From positions 188,891 through 252,890 of the forward strand of contig JAKJER010000002.1 in NCBI GenBank assembly GCA_022705325.1: a stretch of 64,000 bases of DNA, in the 5' to 3' direction. Of the stretch, positions 43,299 through 51,378 are shown one piece after another. Made by a program: the position numbers and the translations under genes. Below the pieces are notes generated by a model, which ran no database searches, was not told where the DNA came from, and was given only the letters and a program-made list of their open reading frames with translations. This DNA comes from Planctomycetota bacterium (lineage in GTDB: Bacteria > Planctomycetota > Phycisphaerae > SM23-33). Every line of letters begins with the position of its first letter. The first letter of the stretch is position 1.

Positions 43299-44582
43299 CT
43301 AGATCCAGTTGTAGGGTTCGCGTTTGGGGCGGTCCAGCCAGCGGGCCGCCTCGTCGTCGCCGAGAATCTCCCGCTTGACCGGGTCCCACTTGAGCGCCCG
43401 GTTGAGCCACCACGCGATGTTGCTCAGGTGGCAGACGGTGATGGTGGAGGCGCCGATCTCGACGTCGGCTACCGGGCGCGTGCGGGTGCGGATGCAGTTG
43501 AACCAGTCCTGATGGTGGCCCGGGCTCTTGTACAGGTGGGTCTCGCCGGGCTTGATCTGCACCTTCATCAGCGAGTCGGGCCAGGTCCGCAGGTAGCCGC
43601 GGTTGACCTCGACCTTGCCCTCGGTGCCGGTGAAGAGGATGCCGTTGGCCCCGCCGCGCTGCATGACCACGCCCGTCGGGTAGCGGAAGGTGATGTCCTT
43701 AAACTCCTTGCCGTCGGGCGGGATGATCTCGCCGGGCCCCTTGCCGAACCCGTCCATGCCCATGCCCCACTGGGCGATGTCGTAATGGTGGGCGCCCCAG
43801 TCGGTGGTCATCCCGCCGCTGGTGTCGCGGATGTGGCGCCACCCGCCGCCGTAGTTGCCGCTGATCCGCTCGCTGTTGTAGGGGTGCCACGGGCTGGGGC
43901 CAAGCCAGCGGTCCCAGTCCACGCCCTCGGGGATCGGCTCTTCGGGCAGGAACTTGTCCACCGACGGAGCGCCGATGCCGACGTTCACCCGCTCCAGCTT
44001 GCCGATGTAGCCGTTGCGAACCAGCTCGCAGGCGAAGCGAAAGTTGCCCTCGCTGCGCTGCTGGCTGCCGGTCTGGAACACCCGCCCGTACCGCCGCGCC
44101 GCCTGGACCATCAGTTCGGCCTCGCGGACCGTCAGCGAGAGGGGCTTCTCGCAGTAGATGTCCTTGCCGGCCCGCGCCGCCAGCACCGCGCAGGTCGCGT
44201 GCCAGTGGTCGGGCACGGCGATCAGCACCGCGTCGATGTCGTCACGCGCCAGCAGGTCGCGGAAGTCGTTGTACAGGTCGCAGCCCTTGTACTGGCTCCC
44301 GTCGCGACCCGCGTAGGCGCCCTCCACCCGGGCCTTGCCCCCCTCGGCCACCTTGCGCTTGACGTCGCTGATGGCCAGGATCTGCACCTGCCCGTTGCCG
44401 CACAAGCCGCCCAGGTGCCCCCCGCCCATGTTGCCGATCCCGATGAAGCCCATCGTCAGGCGCTCGCTGGCCGCCTTCGTCTGCGCGTTGCCGATGGCCG
44501 CGGAGGTCAGCACGTATGGCGCCGCCAGGGCCGCCGCCGACCGCCCCAGGAGGTCGCGACGCGTGAGGACTCGCTTGTTCAT
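43299..44582 (-). CDS. Tat-exported Gfo/Idh/MocA-family oxidoreductase
   Basis: This 427-residue protein starts with a twin-arginine signal (VLTRRDLLGRSAAALAAPYVL). The Rossmann motif GFIGIGNMGGGHLGG is at about 47-61, the sugar-dehydrogenase EKP motif in IYCEKPLSLTVREAEL at about 150-165, and the C-terminal conserved histidines in TTDWGAHHYDIAQWG at about 250-264. It should oxidise a sugar or glycoside hydroxyl with tightly bound NAD(H) in the periplasm. The gene starts 26 bases after the TIM-barrel gene's stop and is probably translated with it. The open frame extends far upstream through the TIM-barrel gene in another frame, so the ATG at 44582 is required by the signal peptide. Confidence 0.9.
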   Translation of the reverse strand: MNKRVLTRRDLLGRSAAALAAPYVLTSAAIGNAQTKAASERLTMGFIGIGNMGGGHLGGLCGNGQVQILAISDVKRKVAEGGKARVEGAYAGRDGSQYKGCDLYNDFRDLLARDDIDAVLIAVPDHWHATCAVLAARAGKDIYCEKPLSLTVREAELMVQAARRYGRVFQTGSQQRSEGNFRFACELVRNGYIGKLERVNVGIGAPSVDKFLPEEPIPEGVDWDRWLGPSPWHPYNSERISGNYGGGWRHIRDTSGGMTTDWGAHHYDIAQWGMGMDGFGKGPGEIIPPDGKEFKDITFRYPTGVVMQRGGANGILFTGTEGKVEVNRGYLRTWPDSLMKVQIKPGETHLYKSPGHHQDWFNCIRTRTRPVADVEIGASTITVCHLSNIAWWLNRALKWDPVKREILGDDEAARWLDRPKREPYNWI

Positions 44583-44608
44583 GGAGTACTCCTTCTGGAG
44601 TAAGAACG

Positions 44609-45532
44609 TCAGCCGGCGGTGATTTCTTCCAGGAACAGGCGGGCCTTCCTGGCCTCGGCGGTCACGTCCACGCCCGCGCCGCGGGCGGTGCACTCCACCA
44701 CGAGCGGCCCGCCGGCGAAGCCGCCCGCCTTGAGGGCGGCGAAGAGCTCCTTCCAACGCACCAGGCCGGAGCCCGGTGTGACGTTGACGTTTTTGGGCGC
44801 CTGGAAGTCCTTCACGCTCATGCCCACGATCAGGCCGGCCACCGATTTGACGTCCTCGACCGGATCGAGCTTGCCCGCGGAGTAGTAATACACGTTGCCC
44901 GGGTCGTACCACAGCCGGAAGTTGGTGTGATTGACCTTCTCGATCATCCGGCGGAGTTGCGGGCCGGTGGCGTTCTGCCCGCCGTGGGGCTTGACGCTGA
45001 GGCTGACCTTCTTTGCAGCGGCGTAGTCGCAGCATTGAGCGACGACGCGACAATAGGCATCCACCAACTCGGCCTTTCCGATCCCCCCCAGCATGAGCCC
45101 GCCGCACCCGCAGGCGGCCGTGTTGTCGATCATCCGCTTCAGCCCCGCTGCGCCCGCCTCCTCCCCCGCCGCCACCGGCGGCTCGCCCGCGTACACGTTG
45201 AGGATCGTCAGCCCGCGCTTGCGGGCCCGCTCGCCCACAGCCGCCGCATCCTCCACGTTCGTGCCGGCATGAATGACGAACGGGCCCTTGCCGCCTTTGG
45301 CCGTCATCAGGGCGGCGTGCTTGTACCCGGCGGCCGCGATCCCATCCAACGCCGCCTCGCAGTCCTGCTGGTCCCAGGGCCGTGTGTAGCAGCCGATCTG
45401 CCAGGGAGACGCCTTGGCCGGGGCGGCTTGCGCGGTCAGCTTCGCCAGCGGTCCGGCAGCCAAGGCTACACCCGCCGCCTGAAGCAGCCGGCGGCGACCC
45501 AGCACGTTCTCACGCGCGACGTGGCTTGACAT
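44609..45532 (-). CDS. Tat-type exported TIM-barrel sugar isomerase/epimerase-like protein
   Basis: This 307-residue AP2 endonuclease-type xylose isomerase-like TIM barrel begins with ENVLGRRRLLQAAGVALAAGP, a plausible twin-arginine signal. Conserved metal-site segments: GCYTRPWDQQDCEAALDGIAAAGYKHA (about 45-71), SLSVKPHGGQNATGP (about 190-204), NFRLWYDPGNVYYYSAGK and GPLVVECTARG (about 280-290). Exported relatives act on 3-keto-sugars or their glycosides by epimerisation or beta-elimination. Its placement between GH39 and the exported oxidoreductase (gaps 41 and 26 bases) supports a step on an oxidised glycan. AAGGAGAAGCCC precedes the ATG. Confidence 0.8.
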   Translation of the reverse strand: MSSHVARENVLGRRRLLQAAGVALAAGPLAKLTAQAAPAKASPWQIGCYTRPWDQQDCEAALDGIAAAGYKHAALMTAKGGKGPFVIHAGTNVEDAAAVGERARKRGLTILNVYAGEPPVAAGEEAGAAGLKRMIDNTAACGCGGLMLGGIGKAELVDAYCRVVAQCCDYAAAKKVSLSVKPHGGQNATGPQLRRMIEKVNHTNFRLWYDPGNVYYYSAGKLDPVEDVKSVAGLIVGMSVKDFQAPKNVNVTPGSGLVRWKELFAALKAGGFAGGPLVVECTARGAGVDVTAEARKARLFLEEITAG

Positions 45533-45573
45533 GGGCTTCTCCTTCTTCCAGAACAACAGCGCGGCGTGTTCGA

Positions 45574-47079
45574 TTATTTCGAGGGCGCCGATTCTCCGGC
45601 GGCCAGCCGCAGCACGACTACACACGGGGCCGGGCAGTCGATCCGAACCTGCGCGCTTGGCCCGTCGGATCGTCCGGTCCGGACGGCGACCAGGTCATGC
45701 TTGTCGTCCAGCGCCAGCAGTTGCCACTGCCCCGCGAGCGTCCAGGGCAGGCGGTCCAGCGACACCTCCAGCCCGGCCCGCCCGCGATAGTTGGCGATGA
45801 GCACGGTCGCCCGCTTGCCGTCCGCGTCGAGGCCGGCGCAGGCGGCCAGACCACCCGTCGGACCGGATCGCTCGACCTTCACCCGCCGCGGCGTGTCCAG
45901 GAGCATCCGAAACGCCTTGAAGGCGTAGAAGGTCTTCCTGGGCTCGCCCTCGCGGGTGAACAAGCCGAACGACCCGTGGTCGCCCGTGTAGAAGTTGGCC
46001 GCGTCCACGGGCGAGTCCTGGAGGTCGCACAGCGCAGCCGCCGCGAACGCGGCGGCGGAGGCGGCCCCCAGTTCCTGGTGCCAGCGCCCCCGCACGGACG
46101 GGTCCTTGGCGAGCATTCCGCCCCAGTCGTTGCTGGGCAGGTAGTTCCATTCGTTCAGATGAATCTCGGTCGCCTTGAAGCCCCGTTCGTCGAGCCAGCG
46201 ACGGACGGCCCGGGCCTTGCGCGCATAGAGGAACGGGTCATCGCAGTACGTGTGCCACGAGAAGAAGTGCAGCGGGACGTTCTTTGCCTTGCACCGCTCC
46301 AGCAGCCCCTCCAGCATGGGCGTGGCCTTGAGGCGGTCGCCCGCCACCTCGCCGATGTGCCCGGCCGACGGCCCGCCGACCTTCACGTCCGGAAAGGCGG
46401 CGGCGATCGCCCCGGCCGCGTGCTCGTACAGGCGGAAGTAGTCTTCGTCGTTGCCCGTCCACATGGCCGGGCGGTTCTCGGGCTCGTTCCATATCTCCCA
46501 GTAGCGGATGTTGTGGCGGGAGCCCTCGGCCCAGCCCTGGTTGTAATGGCGAATAATGCCTACGCAGGCCTGGGCCCAGCGGGCCGGGTCGGCCGGCGGG
46601 TGCACGTGATGCTTCCTCCGGCTGTGCTCGATGGACTCGCCCAGGCGGTACACCACTCCGCTGCCGCAGCGGACGATGGCCGCGACGTAGTCATCGGTGC
46701 GGCCGAAGCGATAGCTCGCAGGCGAGGCCGGATCGGCCCCCGCGTCGGGAAAGACGGCGTGCATATCGGCGACGTTGCCGCCCGGCCAGTCGCAGTCATG
46801 CAGACGGGCGAGAGGCACGTCGATCTGCTTCCAGTACTCCGACAGGTCCACCGTCTCGCCGCGGCAGAGCGGTCCGTTGTTCACCCCGTGCAGCGGGCGA
46901 ATCGTGCCCGCCGGCGCGGCGAAGTCCACGCGAACAACCGCCGGCTCGTCGGTGTCGGCCGCCGCGGGGAGCGTGCACGCCCCGGCCCCGATCCAGCACG
47001 CCAGCAACCACGTCCTTCGCCGGCGGCGCCGGGTCTCGTCGCAGTCGTCCAGGTGCCGGTGGTCCTTCATGGCCGGCAT
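45574..47079 (-). CDS. GH39-family exported glycoside hydrolase
   Basis: This 501-residue protein carries an arginine-rich signal segment (RRRRRRTWLLACWIGAGACTLPAAA). The (beta/alpha)8 barrel shows the GH39 signature: RYWEIWNEPE with acid/base Glu199, and IHLNEWNYL with nucleophile Glu310; FSWHTYCDDP lies between them. GH39 enzymes are beta-xylosidases or alpha-L-iduronidases. A C-terminal beta-sandwich (about 420-501) follows. The ATG at 47079 with GGAGAAAGG upstream is chosen over ATG 47070. It is the first gene of the operon with the epimerase, oxidoreductase, HEAT and UroD-like genes, and is divergent from the first sulfatase. Confidence 0.85.
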   Translation of the reverse strand: MPAMKDHRHLDDCDETRRRRRRTWLLACWIGAGACTLPAAADTDEPAVVRVDFAAPAGTIRPLHGVNNGPLCRGETVDLSEYWKQIDVPLARLHDCDWPGGNVADMHAVFPDAGADPASPASYRFGRTDDYVAAIVRCGSGVVYRLGESIEHSRRKHHVHPPADPARWAQACVGIIRHYNQGWAEGSRHNIRYWEIWNEPENRPAMWTGNDEDYFRLYEHAAGAIAAAFPDVKVGGPSAGHIGEVAGDRLKATPMLEGLLERCKAKNVPLHFFSWHTYCDDPFLYARKARAVRRWLDERGFKATEIHLNEWNYLPSNDWGGMLAKDPSVRGRWHQELGAASAAAFAAAALCDLQDSPVDAANFYTGDHGSFGLFTREGEPRKTFYAFKAFRMLLDTPRRVKVERSGPTGGLAACAGLDADGKRATVLIANYRGRAGLEVSLDRLPWTLAGQWQLLALDDKHDLVAVRTGRSDGPSAQVRIDCPAPCVVVLRLAAGESAPSK

Positions 47080-47183
47080 TATCCGCCTTTCTCCGTGGAA
47101 AAGCCCGTCCGTTCCGGGAAATCCGCGCGGGTGTCTCCACGTTAGCCCATGCTGAACGAGTCCCCCCATTGAGGAGCCACTGC

Positions 47184-48593
47184 ATGATGAATCGACGCGA
47201 CTTCCTCCGGACGACGGCGGCGGGGTTGGGCACGCTGGCGGCCGGGGCGGGCGCCTGGGCCCAGGGTTCTGGCGCCGACGGCCGCAAGCCCAACATCGTC
47301 TTCATCCTCTCCGACGACATCGGCTGGGGCGAGATCGGCTGCTACGGCAGCGACAAGGTCCTCACGCCCACGATCGATCGCATCGCCCGCGAGGGCGTGA
47401 AGTTCAACTCGGCCTACTGCGGCACGTCGGTGTGCGCACCGTCCCGCTGCGCATTGATGACCGGACTGCACATGGGCCACGCCTCCGTGCGGGCCAACCG
47501 CGAGATCCAGCCCGAGGGCCAGATGCCCATGCCTGCCGACACGGTGACCGTCGCCCACCTGCTCAAGCGGGCCGGCTACAAGACAGCGTGCATCGGCAAG
47601 TGGGGGCTGGGCAAGCCCGACTCGGTCTCCACTCCGGACAAGATGGGCTTCGACCACTTCTTCGGCTACAACTGCCAGCGCCACGCTCACGGATACTATC
47701 CCAACTACCTGTGGCGAAACGGCCAGCACGTCGAGTTGGACGGCAAGACCTACTCGCACGACCTGATGGCGGCGGAGGCCCTCACGTGGGTCCGCGACAA
47801 CGCCGCCTCGCCCTTCTTTCTATACCTGGCACTGACCATCCCCCACGCCCGGTACGAAGTGCCCGATCTGGGGCCCTACGCCGACAAGGACTGGCCCGAG
47901 GTCAACAAGAAGATGGCCGCCATGATCACCCGCATGGACCGCGACATCGGCAGGCTGCTGGACCTGCTGGCGGAACTCAAGCTGGCCGACGATACTCTGG
48001 TGATCTTCGCGGGCGACAACGGGGCGGCCACCAGCGGCAAGATGCTGGAGTTCTTCAACAGCAACGGGCCGTGGCGGGGCATCAAGCGGTCCATGTACGA
48101 AGGCGGCCTGCGCGTCCCGGCCGTGGCCCGCTGGCCAGGCAAGATCAAGCCGGCCACGACCAGCGACGTACCCTGGGCCTTCTGGGACTTCCTGCCCACC
48201 GCGGTGGAGATGGCCGGGGCGAAACTGCCCGACGGAATGAAGATCGACGGCCTGTCCATGGTTTCGACCTGGTGCGGCGGGCCCCCGCCCAAACGAGACT
48301 ATCTCTATTGGGAGCTGTACGAGGGCAAATTCCAACAGGCCATCCGCCTGGGCGACTGGAAGGGCGTGCGCACCGGGCCGGGCAAGCCTCTGGAGGTGTA
48401 CGATCTCAAGAGCGACGGCGAGGAAGCCAAGAACCTGGCCGCCGAGAAGCCGGACGTCGCAGCGATGCTGGAGGCGAAGATGAAGGAGGCGCACGCGGAC
48501 GATCCGAACTTCCCCACCACGCTTGGCGGCGGCAAGGGCGGCGTGAAGAAGGCCAAGGGCCCCAAGGCGGCTGCGCCCGCCAAGAAAGGATAG
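47184..48593 (+). CDS. Tat-exported type I sulfatase
   Basis: This 469-residue arylsulfatase-family enzyme should remove sulfate esters from glycans. It begins with a Tat signal (MNRRDFLRTTAAGLGTLAAGAGA). Metal-binding NIVFILSDDIGWGEIG is at about 40-55. The formylglycine motif VCAPSRCALMTG has Cys84 (CxPSR, cysteine type). IGKWGLG and VIFAGDNGAA follow. The C-terminus is lysine-rich. The formylglycine-generating enzyme it needs is not in the window. It is followed 8 bases later by a second sulfatase, so the two are cotranscribed. GAGGAG precedes the ATG. Confidence 0.93.
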   Translation: MMNRRDFLRTTAAGLGTLAAGAGAWAQGSGADGRKPNIVFILSDDIGWGEIGCYGSDKVLTPTIDRIAREGVKFNSAYCGTSVCAPSRCALMTGLHMGHASVRANREIQPEGQMPMPADTVTVAHLLKRAGYKTACIGKWGLGKPDSVSTPDKMGFDHFFGYNCQRHAHGYYPNYLWRNGQHVELDGKTYSHDLMAAEALTWVRDNAASPFFLYLALTIPHARYEVPDLGPYADKDWPEVNKKMAAMITRMDRDIGRLLDLLAELKLADDTLVIFAGDNGAATSGKMLEFFNSNGPWRGIKRSMYEGGLRVPAVARWPGKIKPATTSDVPWAFWDFLPTAVEMAGAKLPDGMKIDGLSMVSTWCGGPPPKRDYLYWELYEGKFQQAIRLGDWKGVRTGPGKPLEVYDLKSDGEEAKNLAAEKPDVAAMLEAKMKEAHADDPNFPTTLGGGKGGVKKAKGPKAAAPAKKG

Positions 48594-48601
48594 GCAGCAT
48601 C

Positions 48602-50080
48602 ATGGAACGCACCGGACGACGAGAGTTTCTGCGGAACGCGATGTCGGCGGCGGCTGTCGCGGCGGCGCCCGCGGGCCTGGCGGCGGCGGCTGGCGATACC
48701 GGCGCGAGCAAGCCTGCCTCGGCAGGCAGGCCTGCCTCGGCAGGCAGGCCTACCACGGCGGGCAGGCCCAACATCGTCCTGATCAACTTGGACGATCACA
48801 AGGCCGATGCCGTCGGCTTCCTGGGCAACAAGGAAGTCAAGACGCCCACCCTGGACAAGCTCTTTGCGCGCGGCACGGTCTTCAGCCGGGCGTACACCAT
48901 GGGCGCGATGATCGGCGCCGTCTGCCTGCCCAGCCGGACCATGATGCTCACCGGGCGGTCGCTCTTCCGCCTGGCCGGCGCGGGCAACAAGGTCCCTGGC
49001 GCCAGGCCCATCGACCGCGAGTGCGTTCTGCCCACGCCCGTGAAGGCCGCCGGGTACGAGACCTTCCACATGGGCAAGAGCGGCAACGAGTGCAAGGTCG
49101 CCATCGAGGCGTTCGATCACAACATCGTCTCCAACGGGCGCGGAGCGGAACGGGCCCAGTCCAGCCAGGAGCACGCCGATCGCACCATCGCCTTCCTTCG
49201 CGGACGCAAGACCGACCGCCCGTTCTTCATCTACCTCGCCCCGCCCGTGCCCCACGACCCCCGCGTGGCCCCCAAGGAGTTCATGGACCTCTACGATCCG
49301 GACAAGATCTCCCTGCCGGCCAACTACCTGCCCCAGCACCCCTTCGACAACGGGCACATGGCCGTTCGCGACGAGTGCCTGGCCCCCTGGCCCCGCACCG
49401 AGCAGACCATTCGCAGACACCTGGCCGACTACTACGCCTGCATCACCTGTATGGACCATCACCTGGGGCGGGTATTCGACTGCCTCAGGGAACTCGGCCA
49501 GCTTGACAACACCGTCATCATCTTCACCGGCGACAACGGGCTCTCGATGGGCGACCACGGCCTGCTGGGCAAGCAGAACCTCTACGAATTCGGCGGGATG
49601 CATGTCCCCCTGTGCATCGCGGGCCCGGGCATCCCGGCCGGACGCAGCGACGCCTTCGTCTACCTCATGGATCTCTACCCCACCGTTTGCGAGCTGGCGG
49701 GGGCGAAGCTGCCCGAGGGTGTCGAGGGCAAGAGCATCCTGCCCATCGCCCAGGGCAAGACCAAGGCGTTGCGAGACGCCCTCTACACCGCCTACATGAA
49801 CTGCCAGCGCAGCGTCCGCGACGACCGCTGGAAGCTCATCCGCTACCCCCTGGTCGACAAGACCCAGCTCTACGATCTCAGCGCCGACCCGCGGGAGAAG
49901 ACGAACCTCGCCGACCGCCCCGAGCACGCCGCCAGGCTGGCTGAAATGACCGCCCTGCTGACGCGAGAGCAGAAGCTCTGGGCCGACCCCGCACCGCTGA
50001 AGGTCGACAGCCCCAAGCCGGCCGAGTGGACGCCGCCCGCCGGCAAGGACAAGAAGAGCGAGAAGAAGCGGAAGAAGTAG
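48602..50080 (+). CDS. Tat-exported type I sulfatase with an in-frame palindromic repeat insert
   Basis: This 492-residue sulfatase has a twin-arginine signal (GRREFLRNAMSAAAVAAAPAG), the metal site NIVLINLDDHKADAVG, formylglycine motif VCLPSRTMMLTG with Cys108, and VIIFTGDNGLSMGDHGLLGKQN (about 300-321), as in iduronate-2-sulfatase-like members. Between signal and catalytic domain lies a three-fold six-residue repeat (PASAGR, PASAGR, PTTAGR) encoded by 18-bp palindromic DNA units, which looks like an inserted mobile palindrome rather than a domain. The C-terminus is KKSEKKRKK. It follows the first sulfatase by 8 bases. Substrate unknown. Confidence 0.92.
   Translation: MERTGRREFLRNAMSAAAVAAAPAGLAAAAGDTGASKPASAGRPASAGRPTTAGRPNIVLINLDDHKADAVGFLGNKEVKTPTLDKLFARGTVFSRAYTMGAMIGAVCLPSRTMMLTGRSLFRLAGAGNKVPGARPIDRECVLPTPVKAAGYETFHMGKSGNECKVAIEAFDHNIVSNGRGAERAQSSQEHADRTIAFLRGRKTDRPFFIYLAPPVPHDPRVAPKEFMDLYDPDKISLPANYLPQHPFDNGHMAVRDECLAPWPRTEQTIRRHLADYYACITCMDHHLGRVFDCLRELGQLDNTVIIFTGDNGLSMGDHGLLGKQNLYEFGGMHVPLCIAGPGIPAGRSDAFVYLMDLYPTVCELAGAKLPEGVEGKSILPIAQGKTKALRDALYTAYMNCQRSVRDDRWKLIRYPLVDKTQLYDLSADPREKTNLADRPEHAARLAEMTALLTREQKLWADPAPLKVDSPKPAEWTPPAGKDKKSEKKRKK
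48712..48765 (+). repeat. Three 18-bp palindromic tandem repeats inside a sulfatase gene
   Basis: Units at 48712-48729 and 48730-48747 are identical; the unit at 48748-48765 is diverged. Each contains an almost perfect palindrome, GCCTGCC-TC-GGCAGGC in the first two. The frame is kept and each unit encodes PxxAGR. A related palindrome lies between genes at 59948-59967. Confidence 0.9.
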
Positions 50081-50103
50081 ACCTTCGCACGCCTGGCGCT
50101 TCC

Positions 50104-50126
50104 CCTGGATCACTGAAGTGACCAGG
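50104..50126. terminator. Hairpin between convergent sulfatase and sialidase genes
   Basis: CCTGG/CCAGG (50104-50108, 50122-50126) plus TCACT/AGTGA (50110-50114, 50117-50121) with one bulged A and a two-base loop. There is no T-tract on either side, so this is a weak candidate. Confidence 0.3.
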
Positions 50127-50147
50127 CCGCGGACGGTGACCCGGACA

Positions 50148-51281
50148 CTAGCGGTCGGCGGAGGGCGACGCGGTTATCCATCCCAGGTCGAAGCGGGCCA
50201 GCGTGATCGTCTCGTAGGGTTTCGCGCCGCCCTCGTACAGGCAATAGACCGCAGAGCCCGGACCCGCGGCCACGTCGCAGTACGCCGAGGGCCCCGCTTG
50301 GACCAGCCGGCTGACCGGCCAGGTCTTTCCCCCGTCGCGGCTAAGGCGGACGGTCAGGCCCTTTCGCCCGCCGCCGGTTGGATTGGCGAACGCCAGCGAC
50401 GTCGCCGCTCCCCCGCCCGGCAGGCGAGCGAGCCCCGCGTGGCAGGCGGGATCTGGCAACTGCCGATCCATCTCGAACTGGCCGAAGCTCTCGCCGCGGT
50501 CGCGGCTGATCGCCACCCACCGGTGGCCGCGGTTGGACCGCACGTTCGCGTAGAGCGAGCCGTCGGCCAGCTCGGCCATCACGAACTCCCGGACGATGTC
50601 GTCCAGGGCTGCCGACGCCCCGCGTCGCCAGGTCCGCCCCGCGTCGTCGCTGAGGAAGATGCAGATGTGCTTCTTGCCCTCGGCCACGTACCCGCCCTGG
50701 ATCAGCATCCGCCCGCCGCGAAGCTGCACGCCCTGCACGCCGTTGCCCGTCGCGCAGCTTGTCGCGCCCTTGGGATAGTCCAGCGTCAACGGCGCGGGGT
50801 CGCTCCAGGTTGCCCCGGCGTCGTCGCTGTGGAGCACGTGGTCCACCCAGCCCAGCCGCTTCATCTCCTCGTAGGGCGTGGTCGAGACGGTCTTCTGGGG
50901 GTTGGCACGCGCGGGCCAGAAGCGGCAGAACTTGAACACCCGTCCGCTGACCCGCTCGACGACGACCGGCCCATGATGGATGTCCGTATCCTTGCGGCTG
51001 GCCAGGGTCTGCATGGCGGCGAACGTCCGCCCGCCGTCGATGCTGCGGCGAAGGACCACGTCGGTCTCGTGCCCGAAGTCGCCCAGCGACCCCTTGCGCC
51101 GGCTGGCGAAGGCCAACACGGTCTTTTCGCCCACCGCCGCGATCGACGGGATGCGGTACCAGTCTTTCCCCGCATGGACGAACAGGTCCGTCTGCTCGCA
51201 GCCGCCCGCGGCGGGGCCGGCAGCGGCCGCAGTCGCTGCCCACAACGTCACACTCGCCGCCGTTGCCAGAATTCGTTGCAT
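50148..51281 (-). CDS. GH33 exo-alpha-sialidase
   Basis: This 377-residue exported sialidase has a signal peptide (MQRILATAASVTLWAATAAAA), the FRIP-equivalent YRIPSIA with the arginine-triad Arg43, and five Asp boxes (SIDGGRTF, SDDAGATW, SDDAGRTW, SRDRGESF, SRDGGKTW). The end shows SAYCDVA and CLYEGGAK, where Tyr and Glu form the nucleophile pair of GH33. It should release terminal sialic acids from glycoconjugates, feeding the nan module at 12-17 kb. CCGGAGAC precedes the ATG at 51281. It is divergent from the aminotransferase gene and converges on the sulfatase pair. Confidence 0.88.
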   Translation of the reverse strand: MQRILATAASVTLWAATAAAAGPAAGGCEQTDLFVHAGKDWYRIPSIAAVGEKTVLAFASRRKGSLGDFGHETDVVLRRSIDGGRTFAAMQTLASRKDTDIHHGPVVVERVSGRVFKFCRFWPARANPQKTVSTTPYEEMKRLGWVDHVLHSDDAGATWSDPAPLTLDYPKGATSCATGNGVQGVQLRGGRMLIQGGYVAEGKKHICIFLSDDAGRTWRRGASAALDDIVREFVMAELADGSLYANVRSNRGHRWVAISRDRGESFGQFEMDRQLPDPACHAGLARLPGGGAATSLAFANPTGGGRKGLTVRLSRDGGKTWPVSRLVQAGPSAYCDVAAGPGSAVYCLYEGGAKPYETITLARFDLGWITASPSADR

Positions 51282-51315
51282 GTTCGTCTCCGGTGGCCGT
51301 ACCCGCAAACAACCA

Positions 51316-51344
51316 TTTACCCGACGCCCGCGACCTATTACAAT
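51316..51344 (+). promoter_or_regulatory. Promoter of the dapL-like gene
   Basis: TTTACC (51316-51321), a 17-base spacer and TACAAT (51339-51344), giving a leader of about 28 bases with GAAAGG before the ATG at 51379. Confidence 0.65.
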
Positions 51345-51378
51345 CCCCCCTTCCACAGAAAGAAAGGTTTCATAGACG

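Noticed and set aside
39896..43378. A plus-strand open frame of about 1160 codons across the UroD and HEAT genes
   Set aside because: It runs opposite two well-supported genes and across their intergenic gap, with no ribosome-binding site or conserved motif.
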